From the NCBI RefSeq assembly GCF_900086655.1, contig NZ_LT575476.1, positions 2,515,869-2,579,868 of the forward strand: 64,000 bases of DNA. Direction: 5' to 3'. Position 1 is the first letter of the stretch. The number at the start of each line of letters is the position of its first letter. The notes beneath the pieces were generated by a model. It made no database searches. It was not told the origin of the DNA and saw only the letters and a program-made list of their open reading frames with translations. Positions 8,100-16,570 of the stretch are shown one piece after another. The DNA is from Paenibacillus tuaregi. GTDB lineage: Bacteria > Bacillota > Bacilli > Paenibacillales > Paenibacillaceae. The position numbers and the translations under genes are program-made.

Positions 8100-8412
8100 A
8101 TTCGCAATGACAAGGAGCAGGCAGGCGGGCACTTAAGCCCAGAGAGCGATGAGCACGCTGAGATCATCGTCTTAATCCCGAAGCCGACTCGCCTTGGAGC
8201 TGTTCTTTTGAAACCTGCTTAGAGCTTAACGATAAGGCAGGTTAGGAGGAACCGGTTGGCACCCGTTAGTGTGCAGAATTACGGTGTGAACCGTAATTCA
8301 TTGAGGCTGCAGAGAATCTCTGCAGCAAAGCCTGGGTGGTATCGTGGAAGAAGAACCTCTTTCGCCCCAGCTGCAGTCTAATCTGCAGCTGGGGATGAAG
8401 GAGGTTTTTTTT
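8100..8412 (+). promoter_or_regulatory. T-box leader 2 (leucine), in tandem
   Basis: A second full T-box: AGAGAG at 8141-8146, specifier CTC at 8188-8190 in the same ACTCGCCTTGGAGC context, T-box motif GGGTGGTATCGTGG at 8333-8346, and a long terminator. Its stem pairs CCCCAGCTGCAG with CTGCAGCTGGGG inside AACCTC/GAGGTT, and T8 follows at 8405-8412. No separate promoter is obvious between the two leaders, so transcription would have to pass both. Confidence 0.88.
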
Positions 8413-8441
8413 ATAAAATTACAAGAAAAGGTGGAATGAAC

Positions 8442-9992
8442 ATGCGCAAAATTTATGTACTGGACACAACGCTGCGGGACGGGGAGCAATCGCCAGGAGT
8501 TAGCTTGACCTCTCAGGAGAAGGTGGAGATTGCCCTACAGCTGGAACGGCTCGGAATTGACCGTATTGAAGCCGGCTTTCCGATCACCTCCAAAGGTGAA
8601 GTAGCCAGTGTGCAGGAGGTGGCCAAGGTCATTCAGAATGCTACGGTTGTCGCTTTTGCCCGGTCAAGGGAACAGGATATTGATGCAGTCAGAGAAGCCT
8701 TGAAGAATGCGGGGGACCCTTGCCTGCATCTGTTCCTTGCAACATCGCCTATTCACCGGGAATATAAGCTTAAGATGGATAAAGCCAAAGTGCTGGATAC
8801 TCTTGAAGCGGCAATCCGGTATGGCCGTAAATACTTTGACAAAGTAGAATTCTCCGCTGAGGATGCCAGCCGCACAGAAGTGGATTTCCTCTGCGAGGTT
8901 ACGGAGCGCGCCATTCGGGCTGGTGTCACGGTGGTCAACCTGCCTGATACGGTCGGCTTTGCGACTCCTGAGCAGTTCGGACGCATATTTAAGACAGTGA
9001 AGGACCGGGTAGCCGGGATTGAACGAATCCAGCTAAGCACCCACTGCCATGATGATCTTGGGATGGCAACCGCGAATACGCTTGCGGCGATTGAAGGCGG
9101 CGTGGATCAGATTGAAGGCACAATCAACGGGATTGGTGAACGCGCCGGTAATACGGCGATCGAGGAAGTGGCCCTGGCTCTTGAGACGCGGAGTGACAGT
9201 TATGGCGGAGCAAAGACCACACTTAATCTAAGCGAAATTTACCGCACAAGCCGGCTTGTCAGCAAGCTGACCGGCATTACCGTACCAGGGAATAAAGCCA
9301 TCGTAGGGGCGAATGCTTTTGCGCATGAATCGGGAATCCATCAGGATGGGATGCTGAAGAACCGGCAGACCTATGAAATTATTACACCTGAGACGATTGG
9401 GGTCCGCGCTAGCAAGCTCGTGCTCGGCAAGCACTCTGGGCGCCATGCGTTTAAGGAGCACCTCATCGATCTTGGTTACACCTTGGATGAGGAGCGGCTG
9501 AATATTGCTTTTGCCAAGTTCAAGGATCTGGCTGACCGCAAGAAGGAAGTGCTTACGGAGGATATCCGGGCTTTGGTTATGGAGAATGTTACAGAGGGAC
9601 CAGTGCCTTTCAAGCTGGACAGCATGCAAGTCTCTTATGGCAACCGTTCGCTGCCAACAGCCGCTGTGCGCATACTCAAAGAGGACGGGGGGAGCATCGA
9701 AGAGGCTTCCGTGGGGAATGGGTCTGTTGATGCGGTATACCGCGCAATTGAGAAGGCTACAGGGCTTGTCACCGAGCTTGAGGATTACAAGATTCATTCG
9801 GTTACCCAAGGAACAGATGCGCTTGGAGAAGTTCATGTTGTGATTCGGATGGGGGAGGATACAGCTGGGGGCCGGGGAATCAGTACGGATATCATTGAAG
9901 CAAGTGCCAAAGCCTATCTGGATGCGATGAATCGGCTTGCCGTGCGGCAGAGCGGCCCGGACCGGGAAGGTAATATAACGATCCAATCCTAG
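8442..9992 (+). CDS. leuA: 2-isopropylmalate synthase
   Basis: AAGGTGG at 8428-8434 fits the ATG at 8442, not the ATG at 8436, giving 516 aa. The enzyme condenses acetyl-CoA with 2-ketoisovalerate, the first committed step of leucine synthesis. It shows the DTTLRDGEQSPG motif (residues 8-19), the metal-binding STHCHDDLGMA segment, and the GIHQDG and C-terminal regulatory (LeuA dimer) domain with GxG repeats (NGSVDAVYRAI). The length is that of the full feedback-sensitive form. It is a single-gene unit behind two leucine T-boxes, separate from any ilv-leu operon in the window. Confidence 0.95.
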   Translation: MRKIYVLDTTLRDGEQSPGVSLTSQEKVEIALQLERLGIDRIEAGFPITSKGEVASVQEVAKVIQNATVVAFARSREQDIDAVREALKNAGDPCLHLFLATSPIHREYKLKMDKAKVLDTLEAAIRYGRKYFDKVEFSAEDASRTEVDFLCEVTERAIRAGVTVVNLPDTVGFATPEQFGRIFKTVKDRVAGIERIQLSTHCHDDLGMATANTLAAIEGGVDQIEGTINGIGERAGNTAIEEVALALETRSDSYGGAKTTLNLSEIYRTSRLVSKLTGITVPGNKAIVGANAFAHESGIHQDGMLKNRQTYEIITPETIGVRASKLVLGKHSGRHAFKEHLIDLGYTLDEERLNIAFAKFKDLADRKKEVLTEDIRALVMENVTEGPVPFKLDSMQVSYGNRSLPTAAVRILKEDGGSIEEASVGNGSVDAVYRAIEKATGLVTELEDYKIHSVTQGTDALGEVHVVIRMGEDTAGGRGISTDIIEASAKAYLDAMNRLAVRQSGPDREGNITIQS

Positions 9993-10028
9993 CTGGCCAC
10001 GGCAGGTTAGGCGGAGCTTCTATAGCTG

Positions 10029-10070
10029 GACAGAAAGAAACAAGCGGCCCGCTGGAAAAGGGGCCGCTTG
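10029..10070 (-). terminator. terminator between leuA and ldh
   Basis: CAAGCGGCCC (10041-10050) pairs with GGGCCGCTTG (10061-10070). On the minus strand the stem is followed by a T-rich stretch (GTTTCTTTCTG), so it chiefly ends ldh transcription. It may also stop leuA, although its plus-strand tail is poor in T. Confidence 0.65.
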
Positions 10071-10082
10071 CCTTCTGTGATC

Positions 10083-11012
10083 TTAAAGCTCAAGCTTCTC
10101 GATTTCAGATTTCAATTTGTTTGCAGAAGCCTGCAGTTGTTCCATCTCTTTGTCGGTCAGATTAAGGTCGAGAATTTGTCTCACTCCTGAGCGGTCCACA
10201 ATACTCGGTACCCCAAGATAGACATCAGAGATTCCATTATAGTCTGTGAGCAGCGTAGACACGTTAAGCACAGAGCCCTCATCCTGAAGAATGGAGACTA
10301 CAATCCGGTCAAGGGCGAGCGCGATCGCATAAGAAGTGGAGCCTTTAGCATTAATAATCTCATAGGCGGCATTCTTTGTCCGTGAGAAAATATCTTCACG
10401 CTCTTGTTCTTCGAATTCAAGTCCAACTCCAGCCACGTTGGCAAGACTCCAGAGTGGAAGCTCGGAATCCCCGTGCTCACCAACGATGTGGGCATGAATG
10501 CTGCGCGGGTTAATGCCTTTGCTCTGGCCGATCAAATAGCGGAAGCGGGCGCTGTCGAGCAGGGTGCCTGAGCCGATAACCCGGTTGGTGGGGAAGCCGC
10601 TCTTTTTCCAGGATACATAAGTCAGGATATCTACAGGATTGGTGGCTACCAGGATAATTCCATGATCGTTGTACTTCACGATATTCTGAATAATGCTGTC
10701 GAATATACCAGCATTACGCTTTAACAAATCGATTCTTGTCTCTCCTGGACGCTGGGATGCCCCAGCAGCAATAATAACAATATCTGCTCCCGCGCAATCG
10801 CTGTAATCTCCGGCCCATAATTTAACTCCTCCTGTAAAAGGAAGACCGTGGTTCATATCAAGTGCTTCTCCCAGTGCTTTCTCATGGTTGGCATCAATCA
10901 GGACAAGCTCGGATACCCGTTCTCTGAGCAGCAGGGTGTAAGCCGTGGTCGCTCCGACAGCTCCTGTTCCAATAATTACAACTCTGCTTGAACCCGTTTT
11001 GGATGGTTTCAT
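10083..11012 (-). CDS. ldh: L-lactate dehydrogenase
   Basis: The start chosen is ATG 11012 (MKPSKTGSSR) behind AAGGAG, not the upstream ATG at 11054; the product has 309 aa. It interconverts pyruvate and lactate with NADH. Visible features are the Rossmann GxGxxG (IIGTGAVGATTA), the DLLKRNAGIF segment, NPVDILTY, and the active-site VGEHGDSELPLWS with catalytic His. The arginine of the mobile loop (SQRPGETR) favours lactate over malate. It stands alone. An AT-rich upstream region contains dif-like site C, so a promoter or operator overlap there cannot be excluded. Confidence 0.93.
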   Translation of the reverse strand: MKPSKTGSSRVVIIGTGAVGATTAYTLLLRERVSELVLIDANHEKALGEALDMNHGLPFTGGVKLWAGDYSDCAGADIVIIAAGASQRPGETRIDLLKRNAGIFDSIIQNIVKYNDHGIILVATNPVDILTYVSWKKSGFPTNRVIGSGTLLDSARFRYLIGQSKGINPRSIHAHIVGEHGDSELPLWSLANVAGVGLEFEEQEREDIFSRTKNAAYEIINAKGSTSYAIALALDRIVVSILQDEGSVLNVSTLLTDYNGISDVYLGVPSIVDRSGVRQILDLNLTDKEMEQLQASANKLKSEIEKLEL

Positions 11013-11176
11013 TAAAATCATCTCCTTGGCAAGATCGTTATTATGTGTGATCAATCAGCCTGCTCTCCCCATTTTTACCCGATAAGCACCAGATTACAAC
11101 GCGATGTTTAAATTATGTAAGCGAGGAAGAAGCAGGATAACTCTATTGTACACAAAAATGACAAACAATAAATAAA

Positions 11177-11204
11177 AGTTAACATAATATATATTACGTT
11201 AACT
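11177..11204 (+). repeat. dif-like Xer recombination site C
   Basis: Left arm AGTTAACATAA, centre TATATA, right arm TTACGTTAACT. It is almost fully palindromic, with one mismatch between the arms. The left arm is identical to that of site A; the right arm differs from sites A and B at two positions. It lies between the divergent ldh and deacetylase genes, so an operator role is more plausible here than for site A. Confidence 0.5.
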
Positions 11205-11318
11205 AATTAGCCATTTACTAATAGTTTAGGAGATTGTAACCATAGGTGTAACCTTTCTGTAAGATTCCTCATCTATAATTATATTATCCTATTGATATAA
11301 CATAGAGAGAGGAACACG

Positions 11319-12344
11319 GTGAACATCATCATGGAACGCAGTAACAAGACACGCAGTGAGAGAGCTCAGCTGGGAAGAAAGAAACGCAACAGACTTATCA
11401 TAGCCGTCAATCTGGTGCTATTGGGTGCTATAACCACGACAGTTATCCTTACATATAATATGAAACAGGATAAGTCAGGAGCGGAGCTTCCAAAGCTTGC
11501 CGCCGTCCACTCCAAGGAACCTCAAAAAGTAGATGCTGGTGTTAAGAAGACGAATGATGGTGGACCGTCAGATCAGAAGAAGAGCCCGAACACCGTGAAG
11601 CCTGTTGGGACGGAAGATTCCAAGCAAAATCAGACGAACAGTGGCAAAACCCCGAACAGTGGTAATAACAAAGCGGTAATCTCGGGGGAGAACAATAAAC
11701 CGCAAGTCTTAAACGCTGACTCAAATCAAAAAACTAAAGTAGTGTACCTCACTTTTGATGATGGACCTAATGAATATACGGAGCAGATTCTCAATATTCT
11801 TAAGGAAAATGAGATTCACGCTACCTTTTTCATGATCGGAACCCAGCTTCGTGATAATCAGTCTTCAATTGAACGGCTGCTCAAGGAGGGACACTATGCC
11901 GGGCTGCACAGCATGAGCCACAACTACAACAAGCTATACAAAAACGGAGGTTCCAGTCATTTTATTGATGAATTCAAACAGGAACAGGCCCTGCTCTACA
12001 AGTTGACAGGATTTAAAGCCACATTAATCCGGGCTCCCTACGGAAGTGCCCCGCAAATTGGATATAACTTTCGTACGGATATAGCTCATGCGGGTTTCAA
12101 AATGTGGGATTGGACCGTTGATTCCCAAGACTGGAGTTATACCGGCAAGCCGGATAAGGTGGTACAACAGGTAAAACGGCAAATTCACCGGAAGCAGGAA
12201 ATCATCCTGATGCACGAGAAGAAGCAAACGGTTCAAGCTCTGCCGCGGATTATCGCTTATTTGAAGCAGAAAGGATATTCGTTTGCAGTATACAAGCCTG
12301 ACCACCACATTGTGGCTAACTTCGGGAAAGATACAAGATTATGA
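11319..12344 (+). CDS. membrane-anchored polysaccharide deacetylase (NodB family)
   Basis: The GTG at 11319 has an AGAGGA SD at the right distance. The 341-aa protein has one membrane anchor (about 26-47), a Lys/Asn/Gly-rich linker (50-138) and a NodB domain. Carbohydrate-esterase-4 motifs are all present: TFDDGP with Asp147/Asp148, HSMSH with metal ligands His197 and His201, RAPYGS near 238, DWTVDSQDW, and LMH with His299. It would deacetylate N-acetylglucosamine residues of peptidoglycan outside the membrane, which typically protects the wall from lysozyme. Single gene. Confidence 0.9.
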   Translation: MNIIMERSNKTRSERAQLGRKKRNRLIIAVNLVLLGAITTTVILTYNMKQDKSGAELPKLAAVHSKEPQKVDAGVKKTNDGGPSDQKKSPNTVKPVGTEDSKQNQTNSGKTPNSGNNKAVISGENNKPQVLNADSNQKTKVVYLTFDDGPNEYTEQILNILKENEIHATFFMIGTQLRDNQSSIERLLKEGHYAGLHSMSHNYNKLYKNGGSSHFIDEFKQEQALLYKLTGFKATLIRAPYGSAPQIGYNFRTDIAHAGFKMWDWTVDSQDWSYTGKPDKVVQQVKRQIHRKQEIILMHEKKQTVQALPRIIAYLKQKGYSFAVYKPDHHIVANFGKDTRL

Positions 12345-12438
12345 CCATGATTTGCGGTTAGATAGATAGATTATGCTATAATATATTGATGTACCTACAA
12401 TTCTATATTTACTACAATTCTGAGGAGGGAACAGACTT

Positions 12439-13719
12439 TTGACCTCTTGGCGCTCAATAACCTTGATTATGCTCGTTATGAGTCTATTGTTAACGGCCTG
12501 TACTTCTGATAAATCCAATGAAGCTCTGATTCCACCCAAAGACGAAATTCAGGACTCCGGACAGACAATTACCGTAATTAATCAAAATTCCAACAGCAAG
12601 ATTAACGAAAACGCCAAGTCTCCGGACAAGCAAAAATATCAAATTCAGACCCGGTTGTCTGATTTTCAGCTTATATCGGATACGACGGGGATCGCATGGG
12701 GTTCCACCCGCAATGAACTGCGTCTTTATCTAACCCAGGATAACGGCAAAGTGTGGACCAATATATCCCCTTCGTCATCTGTTCAATTTCAGAGCAACCC
12801 TCAATATGGCAAGGATATCTTCTTTATTGATTCGCAGACAGGGTGGGTGGTTCGCAACTCACTCGGATCAGCGGAAACGGTAGTTCTGCGTACGGTGGAT
12901 GGAGGAGCCAGCTGGAAACTGGCCTCATTGCCACAGCAGGCCAAATCCATCGCAATTTTTTTTGTCTCCAAGAATGTCGGATGGATCATCACAGAGGATG
13001 ATCTGAATGCACCGGACATGCATAAGACACTTTACCGGACCAAAGATGGTGGGGTGAGCTGGGAGAAGATTATGGGCAGTTTGATTGGCCAAGATGGGAA
13101 GAGAGATAACTCCAGTCCGACTTTTGGGGCGCTCAGCGGCATGGTATTCACTGATGAGCTTCATGGTTATGCCACCTCCATTCTGAATGGCATCCCGCAT
13201 CTGCACAGAACGACAGACGGGGGGATGAGCTGGAAGGAGAACACGAATTTCTTTAACAAGGACAAGTATCAAGGCTGCTCCAGATTTATCAGCAGCGCCC
13301 CGTATTTCTTCAGAGGGGGAACTCAGGAAGGCTGGATTTCGGTTGGCTGCAACCGTAAAGCCCAGACGAAATTTAATGCATATTATACGAAAGATGCCGG
13401 TGAAACTTGGAATTTCGTTTCGTTTCCTATCGGCTGGCAGACTGGAGTGAATCAGATGCTGTCGCCTACTTTCCTGAACAGCAAAGAGGGATGGGCGCTG
13501 CAGTCCAACAAGGTTTATCATACAACGACCCAGGGTACCAAATGGGAGGAGCTGCCTGAGAGCTCAGTCTTGAAACAAACGATGACAAAATATCCGGAAG
13601 TTGTGAAATTTCAGTTCTACTCCTCAAAAGTCGGGTGGCTGCTTGTACAGAATAACAATCTCAAACGTTCTCTTCTGCTGCAGACCCAGGACGGTGGAGT
13701 CCACTGGCACGTGCTTTGA
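12439..13719 (+). CDS. lipoprotein with Asp-box (BNR-like) repeats
   Basis: The product starts at TTG 12439 behind GAGGAGGG and has 426 aa. An N-terminal lipobox (LLLTAC) marks a lipoprotein. The body holds seven Asp-box-like motifs of the type (S/T)xDxGxxW: TQDNGKVW, TVDGGASW, TKDGGVSW, TTDGGMSW, TKDAGETW, TTTQGTKW and TQDGGVHW. They imply a seven-bladed beta-propeller like the YCF48/sialidase-type families, but no sialidase FRIP arginine motif is seen, so I infer binding or structural use. A TATAAT box lies near 12376. The gene is not clearly in an operon. Confidence 0.8.
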   Translation: MTSWRSITLIMLVMSLLLTACTSDKSNEALIPPKDEIQDSGQTITVINQNSNSKINENAKSPDKQKYQIQTRLSDFQLISDTTGIAWGSTRNELRLYLTQDNGKVWTNISPSSSVQFQSNPQYGKDIFFIDSQTGWVVRNSLGSAETVVLRTVDGGASWKLASLPQQAKSIAIFFVSKNVGWIITEDDLNAPDMHKTLYRTKDGGVSWEKIMGSLIGQDGKRDNSSPTFGALSGMVFTDELHGYATSILNGIPHLHRTTDGGMSWKENTNFFNKDKYQGCSRFISSAPYFFRGGTQEGWISVGCNRKAQTKFNAYYTKDAGETWNFVSFPIGWQTGVNQMLSPTFLNSKEGWALQSNKVYHTTTQGTKWEELPESSVLKQTMTKYPEVVKFQFYSSKVGWLLVQNNNLKRSLLLQTQDGGVHWHVL

Positions 13720-13855
13720 ACAAGCCGTGTCAGTTTTTTTGTAATTTGTCCTTTTTTCGGGTCAAGGGAATACAAGATTGCCAGGCTCGCGCATATACAT
13801 GGATAGTGCGGGAAGCGAGTGCTTCCTCCGGCGCAGTAGAAAGGGGGCAGAAATC

Positions 13856-14284
13856 ATGCATTCTGGCTTCGAAGTCTTCGACATCGCCGGTACGTTCCTA
13901 CCTATTTTTCTCATTGTTCTCGTATCTATCGCGCTCTTAACCGTGTCTGGTGGGGTGTACCGCTGGTTTCGAAACAGCAAGCAGCCTGTGCTCAGTGTCT
14001 ATTCCGTAATTAGCAGCAAGCGAACCATGGTCGCACATCATCATGACCAGGATTCCGCTGCGCACCATTCCAGCACAACGTATTATGTGACGTTTGAGGT
14101 TGAAAGCGGAGACCGTCTGGAGTTCCGCGTCAGCGGGGAAGAGTTTGGCCAGTGTGCTGAAGGAGATGAAGGCAAGCTTACCCTACAGGGGAGCCGTTAT
14201 CTGGGTTTCAAACGGACTGAAAGAATGGCTGCAGGCGCGTTTCCGAATTACAGAAATGACAGGCGCCATTCCAATATGTATTAA
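13856..14284 (+). CDS. DUF2500-like membrane protein
   Basis: The frame is open from 13778, but the ATG at 13856 is the one with an SD (AAGGGGG). The 142-aa protein has one membrane segment (about 14-36), then a beta-rich soluble domain: VYSVISSKRTMVAHHHD, TYYVTFEVESGDRLEFRVSG, and GDEGKLTLQGSRYLGF. That order matches the DUF2500 family, whose function is unknown. A histidine-rich stretch (HHHDQDSAAHH) in the usual variable loop could bind metal; this is speculation. Confidence 0.7.
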   Translation: MHSGFEVFDIAGTFLPIFLIVLVSIALLTVSGGVYRWFRNSKQPVLSVYSVISSKRTMVAHHHDQDSAAHHSSTTYYVTFEVESGDRLEFRVSGEEFGQCAEGDEGKLTLQGSRYLGFKRTERMAAGAFPNYRNDRRHSNMY

Positions 14285-14393
14285 TTACGTCTGACCTTGT
14301 CCTCCCCGATAAGGATGGGGTCTTTTATGATCATGGAGGATTCAGATTGCTTAAACAGTTGGTAACAAGGGCAGGGCTGAATAGCAAATGAGT

Positions 14394-14430
14394 AAAAACT
14401 AACCCCCAGGCGCCAGCCTGAGGGTTAGTC
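14394..14430 (-). terminator. terminator of the FAD oxidoreductase gene
   Basis: CTAACCC and GGGTTAG arms with an inner CAGGC/GCCTG stem form a hairpin. On the minus strand it is followed by TTTTT (14394-14398). Confidence 0.8.
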
Positions 14431-14475
14431 TGCTTTAAGCAAGCTTTGGAATTTGCGATCCGATAAATCTGCCGG

Positions 14476-15801
14476 CTATCCTGTAACCCGCTCTGGCTTG
14501 ATTAATTGATTCAAGAGCTTCAGGGCAACCTTACGGCCGCTAGAGAAGGCTCTTTCGGCGAGTTCGCCTTTACCTTCGCATCCGTCACCACAGAAGTAGA
14601 ATGGCACATTCGGGAGATGGTTAGGGAGGAGACGGTTCGTGCTGATATTCTTGACACTAGAGACCATGGCTTTCTTGGATACCCGCTTGACCTCTACAGC
14701 TTCGCGCCAACCCGGGTAATACTTGTCGAACAGGGACTCCATGCCAGCAGTCTTCTTCTCCAGATATACTTTACGCTCATCCTCATCCTTGAAGTCGTCA
14801 TTCAAATAGGCGATTCCCTGCAGAAGCTGGCCGCCAGGAGGAACAACGGTATGGTCAGTTGCGGATACGTCGCTGATGAACATCTTGTTGGTCATGTCGC
14901 TGATATAGTGGAACGGGCGGGCGACGATTTCCTTGAAACCCAAATCGTAAACCATAACTTCAGTGGATGTGTTGTTCTGATACGGTTCTAGGTACTGTGC
15001 CCATTCCGAATTCTCAAGCAGCTTCACAGCTTGCTGAACGGGAGTCGCGATGATGACCTTGTCAAATACTGCGGCTTCCTGGGCTTTCGTCTTCAATATG
15101 AACTGGCCGCCTTCTTGCGTGATGGATTCTACAGGCTCTTTCAAGGCGATGTTCCAGTTCCCGTTGCGGTTAATCTTGTCCTGAAGCTGATCGGTGATGG
15201 TTGCCCAGCTTCCAAGGATATAATTGACCGGCTTGGAAGAGAGGAAGAGGTTATGATAGTATTCTGCAATCACTTCGCCTGAGACCTTGCGGGCATCCCC
15301 GGGGGTGATGAAGAAATTCGAGCAGACCAGATGCTGCCACAGTTCTTTGACATCCTCAGCCGCATTGGACTTATCCAGGTAATCACCCAGAGTCGGATAG
15401 TTCTTCAGGTGATGAACATTTCCGACAATCGCTGCGATTTCGGCCACAAAACGTACTTTCTCCATTGCAGTCAGAACGTCGGTTTTCATAATATTCACAA
15501 AATCGAGAGGAGCGGGGGTGAGGTGATCATTCTTCGCATACACAACTTTGCGCTTGTCGACCTGCTTGCTCTCAAATACCAGTCCTAGATCCTCTTCCAT
15601 ATGATGAAGCGTGTGGCGGTCGATTCCATAGACCGCATGTGCTCCATAATTAAGGGTGAAGCCGGATTTCTGATAAGTAAAAGCCCGGCCCCCGAGCTGC
15701 GGGCTGCGTTCAAATACAGTGCCTTCCAATTCGCGGTTTTCAGATAGATAGGCGGCGGCGGTCAAACCAGCTAAACCTCCACCGATAATTGCGATTTTCA
15801 T
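14476..15801 (-). CDS. FAD-dependent amine oxidase/desaturase-like protein
   Basis: The start is ATG 15801 (MKIAIIGGGLAGL) with an AGGAGG SD; the frame upstream to 15840 is not used. The product has 441 aa. It has an N-terminal dinucleotide fold (IIGGGLAGLTAAAYL), the FERSPQLGGRA continuation typical of phytoene-desaturase/protoporphyrinogen-oxidase relatives, and a C-terminal FAD motif (FYFCGDGCEGKGELAERAFSSG). The substrate is not evident. No carotenoid or haem genes are adjacent, so I do not assign one. Single gene with its own terminator. Confidence 0.78.
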   Translation of the reverse strand: MKIAIIGGGLAGLTAAAYLSENRELEGTVFERSPQLGGRAFTYQKSGFTLNYGAHAVYGIDRHTLHHMEEDLGLVFESKQVDKRKVVYAKNDHLTPAPLDFVNIMKTDVLTAMEKVRFVAEIAAIVGNVHHLKNYPTLGDYLDKSNAAEDVKELWQHLVCSNFFITPGDARKVSGEVIAEYYHNLFLSSKPVNYILGSWATITDQLQDKINRNGNWNIALKEPVESITQEGGQFILKTKAQEAAVFDKVIIATPVQQAVKLLENSEWAQYLEPYQNNTSTEVMVYDLGFKEIVARPFHYISDMTNKMFISDVSATDHTVVPPGGQLLQGIAYLNDDFKDEDERKVYLEKKTAGMESLFDKYYPGWREAVEVKRVSKKAMVSSVKNISTNRLLPNHLPNVPFYFCGDGCEGKGELAERAFSSGRKVALKLLNQLIKPERVTG

Positions 15802-16048
15802 GAAAGTACCTCCTAAAAGTTCTGCCGACTTATAAAGCACTTCTCTATGAAATGAACTAAAGAGATGAACTTAACAGCCGTTTTAGTCCAGTCCAAAATG
15901 TAAGAGTAATTTACAGATTCTTTTTTAGTATATGCTATTCATGAAAGCGCGTCCATAGGAATAGACACGAAATGTACATACTTGGTATCGCAATCATTTC
16001 CTGTGTATAAAATTAAAATTTCGGGCAGAAAAAGTGTATTTTTTAGTC

Positions 16049-16075
16049 ACAAAATGGGCGAATGCACATAGGATA
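16049..16075 (+). promoter_or_regulatory. sigma-K-like promoter of cwlJ-gerQ
   Basis: AC at 16049-16050 is followed after 16 nt by CATAGGATA (16067-16075), a match to CATANNNTA. It lies about 35 nt before the cwlJ start. The rest of the 310-bp gap from 15802 shows no gene. Confidence 0.5.
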
Positions 16076-16111
16076 TACCGTTGATGAAGTGTTTTGAAGG
16101 AGGAAAGCCGC

Positions 16112-16534
16112 GTGGCGGTCATCAAAGCAAACTCAGAAGATGTCAAGCTGCTGGCACGATTGATGCGCGCCGAAGCCGAGGAAGATCAGGAGCCCGGCAT
16201 GCTGATGGTGGGCAATGTGGGGGTGAACCGGATTCTGGCGGACTGCCTGGACTTCAAGAATATCCGGACCATGAATCAGATGGTGTTCCAGTCTCCAGGG
16301 GGATTTGAGTCTACCCAGAAGGGCTACTTTTACCAAAAAGCGCGGGACAGAGAACTCAGGCTCGCCCAGCGCGCCATCGGCGGCGAACGGACCTGGCCAG
16401 CCACAAACGCGCTGTGGTTTTTCCGCCCGCAGGGAGATTGCCCGGACACGTGGTATAACCAGGCCAATACAGGCAGGTACAAAGCGCATTGCTTCTTTGC
16501 ACCAACGGCTGAAGATTGTCCGAGTGTGTATTAA
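16112..16534 (+). CDS. cwlJ: spore cortex-lytic hydrolase CwlJ
   Basis: AAGGAGG precedes the GTG at 16112, giving a 140-aa protein (MAVIKANSEDVKLLARLMRAEAE). It is the SleB/CwlJ hydrolase fold without signal peptide or PG-binding domain, as expected for CwlJ. Conserved features are RAEAE with the putative catalytic Glu, the GMLMVGNVGVNRI segment, and ALWFF...CPDTWYNQ...CFF near the end. CwlJ sits in the spore coat and degrades cortex in calcium-dipicolinate-triggered germination. Its partner gerQ follows after 36 bp. Confidence 0.92.
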   Translation: MAVIKANSEDVKLLARLMRAEAEEDQEPGMLMVGNVGVNRILADCLDFKNIRTMNQMVFQSPGGFESTQKGYFYQKARDRELRLAQRAIGGERTWPATNALWFFRPQGDCPDTWYNQANTGRYKAHCFFAPTAEDCPSVY

Positions 16535-16570
16535 GAAATACCAACCTATATCCGAGGAGGAAACAGACAA

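Noticed and set aside
11140-11176. Rex operator before ldh
   Set aside because: TTGTGTACAA-like sequence is present on the minus strand, but the TTGTGA-N6-TCACAA pattern is not.
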